The notes beneath the pieces were generated by a model. It was not told the origin of the DNA, ran no database searches, and worked only from the letters and a program-made list of their open reading frames with translations. Both the position numbers and the translations under genes were made by a program. Positions 61,518 through 64,000 of a stretch of DNA of 64,000 nucleotides are shown here, in pieces. Location of the stretch: NCBI GenBank assembly GCA_030248065.1, contig JASAMV010002579.1, positions 62,001-126,000 on the forward strand, in the 5' to 3' direction. Numbering within the stretch: the first letter of the stretch is position 1; each line of letters starts with the position of its first letter. This DNA comes from Rhynchonema sp. JSB1_4 (Eukaryota; Nematoda; Chromadorea; Monhysterida; Xyalidae).

Positions 61518-64000
61518 ATGTACCAGTCTGGCAATGAGCCAACCATGTGGCCGATTGGCCCCTACGGAGTCAATCCGACCACAACGACGACCACGAGCAA
61601 GTACCAAGCCGTTGGTCGGACGATGGGCGAATTGGTCGTGCAGCAGATGGAGGAAAACACTGATTATGTGCAAATGATGGCCGCGTCGATGCTCAGGATG
61701 GAGATCTACCTACTGGCCATTGTCATTCTCTGCTATTTCCTCGTGTTCGTTGCACTGGTGCTGTTGTTGACACGCACGTGTGCCAATTATGGTGTCAACA
61801 CGACACAACAGAACGGACAGGTAACTTAAAATGTGATGGTGCCACAGTATTTTCGGCTGGCTCACACTCACTGGTTGACAAATTTTTAGACTTCCTCCAA
61901 CTATACACGTATATGCTTCAACAAATTTGTGCCGTGCGCACCCCAGCACTCAAACGATTTTTATAAAAATCACTCAATGCCAGTTTGCAGTTGCAACATT
62001 GCATATAGCAGAAAAATGATTCAGAGTGGCAGCAATAAACCGCCGAGCCTGACCCCGAAAGCTTGGTGGAAACTGTTCGAAGGCGACACGCATGTGAGTA
62101 TCGATGATATTTCAGAGCAGCCGACCACTGATACTAGTGCATGTGCTGAACCTGTTAGTTCTTGCGTTATCTTTGCGTTTCTCTCATTTGTTCTGGCAGA
62201 GTTTGCTTTTAAAACTTCAAATACAACAGTGCGGTGAGTCTATTGTCATTCAGACTGTGTCTCCTTCGGGCTTTTGTCATTTTGTATTCTTCTCGTTGCA
62301 TTGGTCGAAAGAGAACTGTACATAATGCACCAGGGGAGTCATTTTCCAGGGGACGGGGACCTCAAGATTTGACATCATTGCATGATCAACCAAGATGTTG
62401 CGATGTTTCTTTGCTCATGTGGCCTAGACTTGTGCTGTTGTACACCATTTACTGTGTTTGCAAAGCACGAATTCTGCAATGGACGTTGTGCAGATTATGT
62501 TCAGCCCACTATTTGCTGATCACTGCATAAAAGCTGGCATGTACATATAGGCAATCCGCCAGCTCATGGCACTCAACACACACAGGCTGCACGCTACATC
62601 ACTGCCATCAATGAATGCCTCTATCCTCTGCAGTCGTGAGTTGAAACATCCCCAAATTTTGCATCAGTGCAGAAAAGTGTTATATCAAGCAGCAAATGAA
62701 AACTGAATAAATTAAAAAGCGGTCACCAAAGTATGACAGTCGCCCAAAGTGTACGTTTTGTTTAGAAAATGGCGTGTGCTGCTGCATGCGCGCTGTGTGA
62801 GTGCCATGAGCCGATGGATTGCCCATACATGTAGCGCCAATTATACTACATAGTTAAGTCAAATCTGATTGCATACGGTATGTGTATGTTAAAAGCGATT
62901 ACATAAATTTGACAGCGGATGTCGAGGTGCTGTCATTAGTGCATCGGTTGTTGCAGGAAATTTTCGACGTGCGCACGCGACCGGGTGTGCCTCCACGTCG
63001 AGCCGATGCGACCGGCAGACAGACATCGATCATGCCGCGCGCGTCTGCCGTCAACAAAATGGCGTTCCATGGATCCAGATCTGGTAGTGTTTCATTGTTG
63101 TGATACACAAATAGTAAATTTATAAATTCGCTGCCGCAGAATAGAATACGCCCCATAAAAATACGAACCTAAACCCGAAGGCTCACGCGCAGTTCTGAAA
63201 CATTGCACAAAGCTGCCTGGCTGGTTGTGTGTATAGGCAATCCGCCAGCTCATGGCACTCGCACACACAGGCTACATGCTACATTACTGCCGTCAATGAA
63301 TGCATCTATTCTCTGCAGCTATCCATTGAAACATCCCCAAATTTTGCAACAGAGCAGAAAAGTGTTATGGCAAGCAGCTAATGAAAACCGGATAAATTAA
63401 AAAGCGGTAATCAAAGTAGGACATTCGCCCAAAGTGTACATCTTGTTTAGAAAATGGCGTGTGCTGCTGCATGCGCTGTGTGTATAAAAAGTGCCATGAG
63501 CCAATGGATTGCCCATACGGGCGTTGTTGCCCGAATGTTTCAAACGTGGATTTTCGGATTTAGACTTGGCATTTACGGGGCGTATTATCATATCAATACT
63601 TTGTAGCGTCTGGCTGATTCTAATGAAATGTCAGAGTCATCATCATCAATCACCAAGTTTTATGCCCAATTGATAACCCATTTCGCCATGTGTTTGCAGG
63701 CATCGTCATTGGCAGCAACGACAAGCATTCACATCAACGTTCCCTTTCACCCACCACAGCCACCACGCAAGTCTCAACCAGTTTCGACCAGCATCCAAAT
63801 GCGCTGCTGGCCAATTTGGCCAACTCAAAGTCGACCGGTGCCGGACTATCGCGTATGTCGAGAACGGCAGTCAGCAGCCACGAGTCGGGCTCGAAATCTG
63901 GTTCGAGGAGCGCGGGCGCACCGCAGACGGCCGCTTGGAAGGAGCGACAGGAGAGACTGCAACTGCAACAACAACTCATGATCGACACGGAGGCGATGAG
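61518..64000 (+). CDS. Membrane-anchored protein, 5' part of a gene leaving the window
   Basis: Exons 61518-61820, 62025-62093, 62957-63083 and 63700 onward (open to the end) are phase-consistent and give at least 266 aa. The N-terminus has MWPIGPYGVNP, a Thr run and one strong membrane segment (IYLLAIVILCYFLVFVALVL) near residues 70-90, without a cleavable signal. The following part is basic and Ser-rich (RPGVPPRRADATGRQTS, SRMSRTAVSSHESGSKSGSR), and a coiled-coil-like stretch begins at the edge (WKERQERLQLQQQLM). A start for exon 2 at 61953 is an alternative. Family unknown; type II or III topology is an inference. Introns 2 and 3 each contain a family L MITE. Confidence 0.7.
62546..62827. 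mobile_element. MITE, family L, copy 1
   Basis: Ends TATAGGCAATCCGCCAGCTC and GAGCCGATGGATTGCCCATA are inverted repeats that lead into ATGGCAC. The interior closely matches 63232-63518. It lies in intron 2 of the membrane-anchored gene. Confidence 0.88.
63232..63518. mobile_element. MITE, family L, copy 2
   Basis: Same ends and interior as 62546-62827, same orientation, in intron 3 of the same gene about 690 bp away. Differences are scattered single bases and short indels. Confidence 0.88.

Overview
This looks like a nuclear genome fragment of an intron-rich nematode. Every recognisable gene is split by GT-AG introns, many of 50-100 bp. Several start codons sit 6-15 bp after a TTNCAG-type site, as expected for spliced-leader trans-splicing. 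A block at 28668-28734 is built from TTAGGC, the usual nematode telomere unit. The nematode call is an inference; no species is claimed. There is no rRNA gene, convincing tRNA, CRISPR array or bacterial-type operon.

Layout. 0.4-5.6 kb (+): a complete 14-exon ABC half-transporter of the ABCB9/TAPL type. 7.6-12.1 kb (+): two tandem aldo-keto reductases; the large intron of the second carries, on the other strand, a small two-exon C/EBP-like bZIP gene. 13.4-26.0 kb (-): three genes in a row, transcribed 26000 to 13424: an unrecognised 731-aa protein, the exocyst subunit EXO70 (19 exons, 648 aa) and a paraoxonase/MEC-6-like protein. Gaps of 381 and 422 bp make a polycistronic unit possible. 30.3-35.9 kb (-): three tandem paralogues of a secreted, cysteine-patterned family with identical intron phases and a TATA box 80-95 bp before each ATG. 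38.9-40 kb (+): a basic Ser/Lys-rich gene model. 41.8-42.9 kb (-): an unrecognised gene. 43.9-55.0 kb: a segmental duplication whose two copies each hold an intact four-exon gene. 55.3-56.7 kb (-): a two-pass membrane protein. 61.5 kb to the end (+): the start of a membrane-anchored gene that leaves the window.

Between and inside these genes lies an unusually rich set of short inverted-repeat elements (MITEs and foldbacks). At least ten families are visible. Two insertions can be checked against an empty site because the duplication supplies an uninserted copy.

Exon models were built by hand. For the main genes the summed exon lengths are multiples of three and every splice phase closes, which is strong internal support. 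The most interesting unexplained signal is an 8-mer, ATGTTTCA (often TGATGTTTCA), seen about 44 times on both strands where about two are expected. It shares seven bases with the core of the C. elegans piRNA promoter motif.
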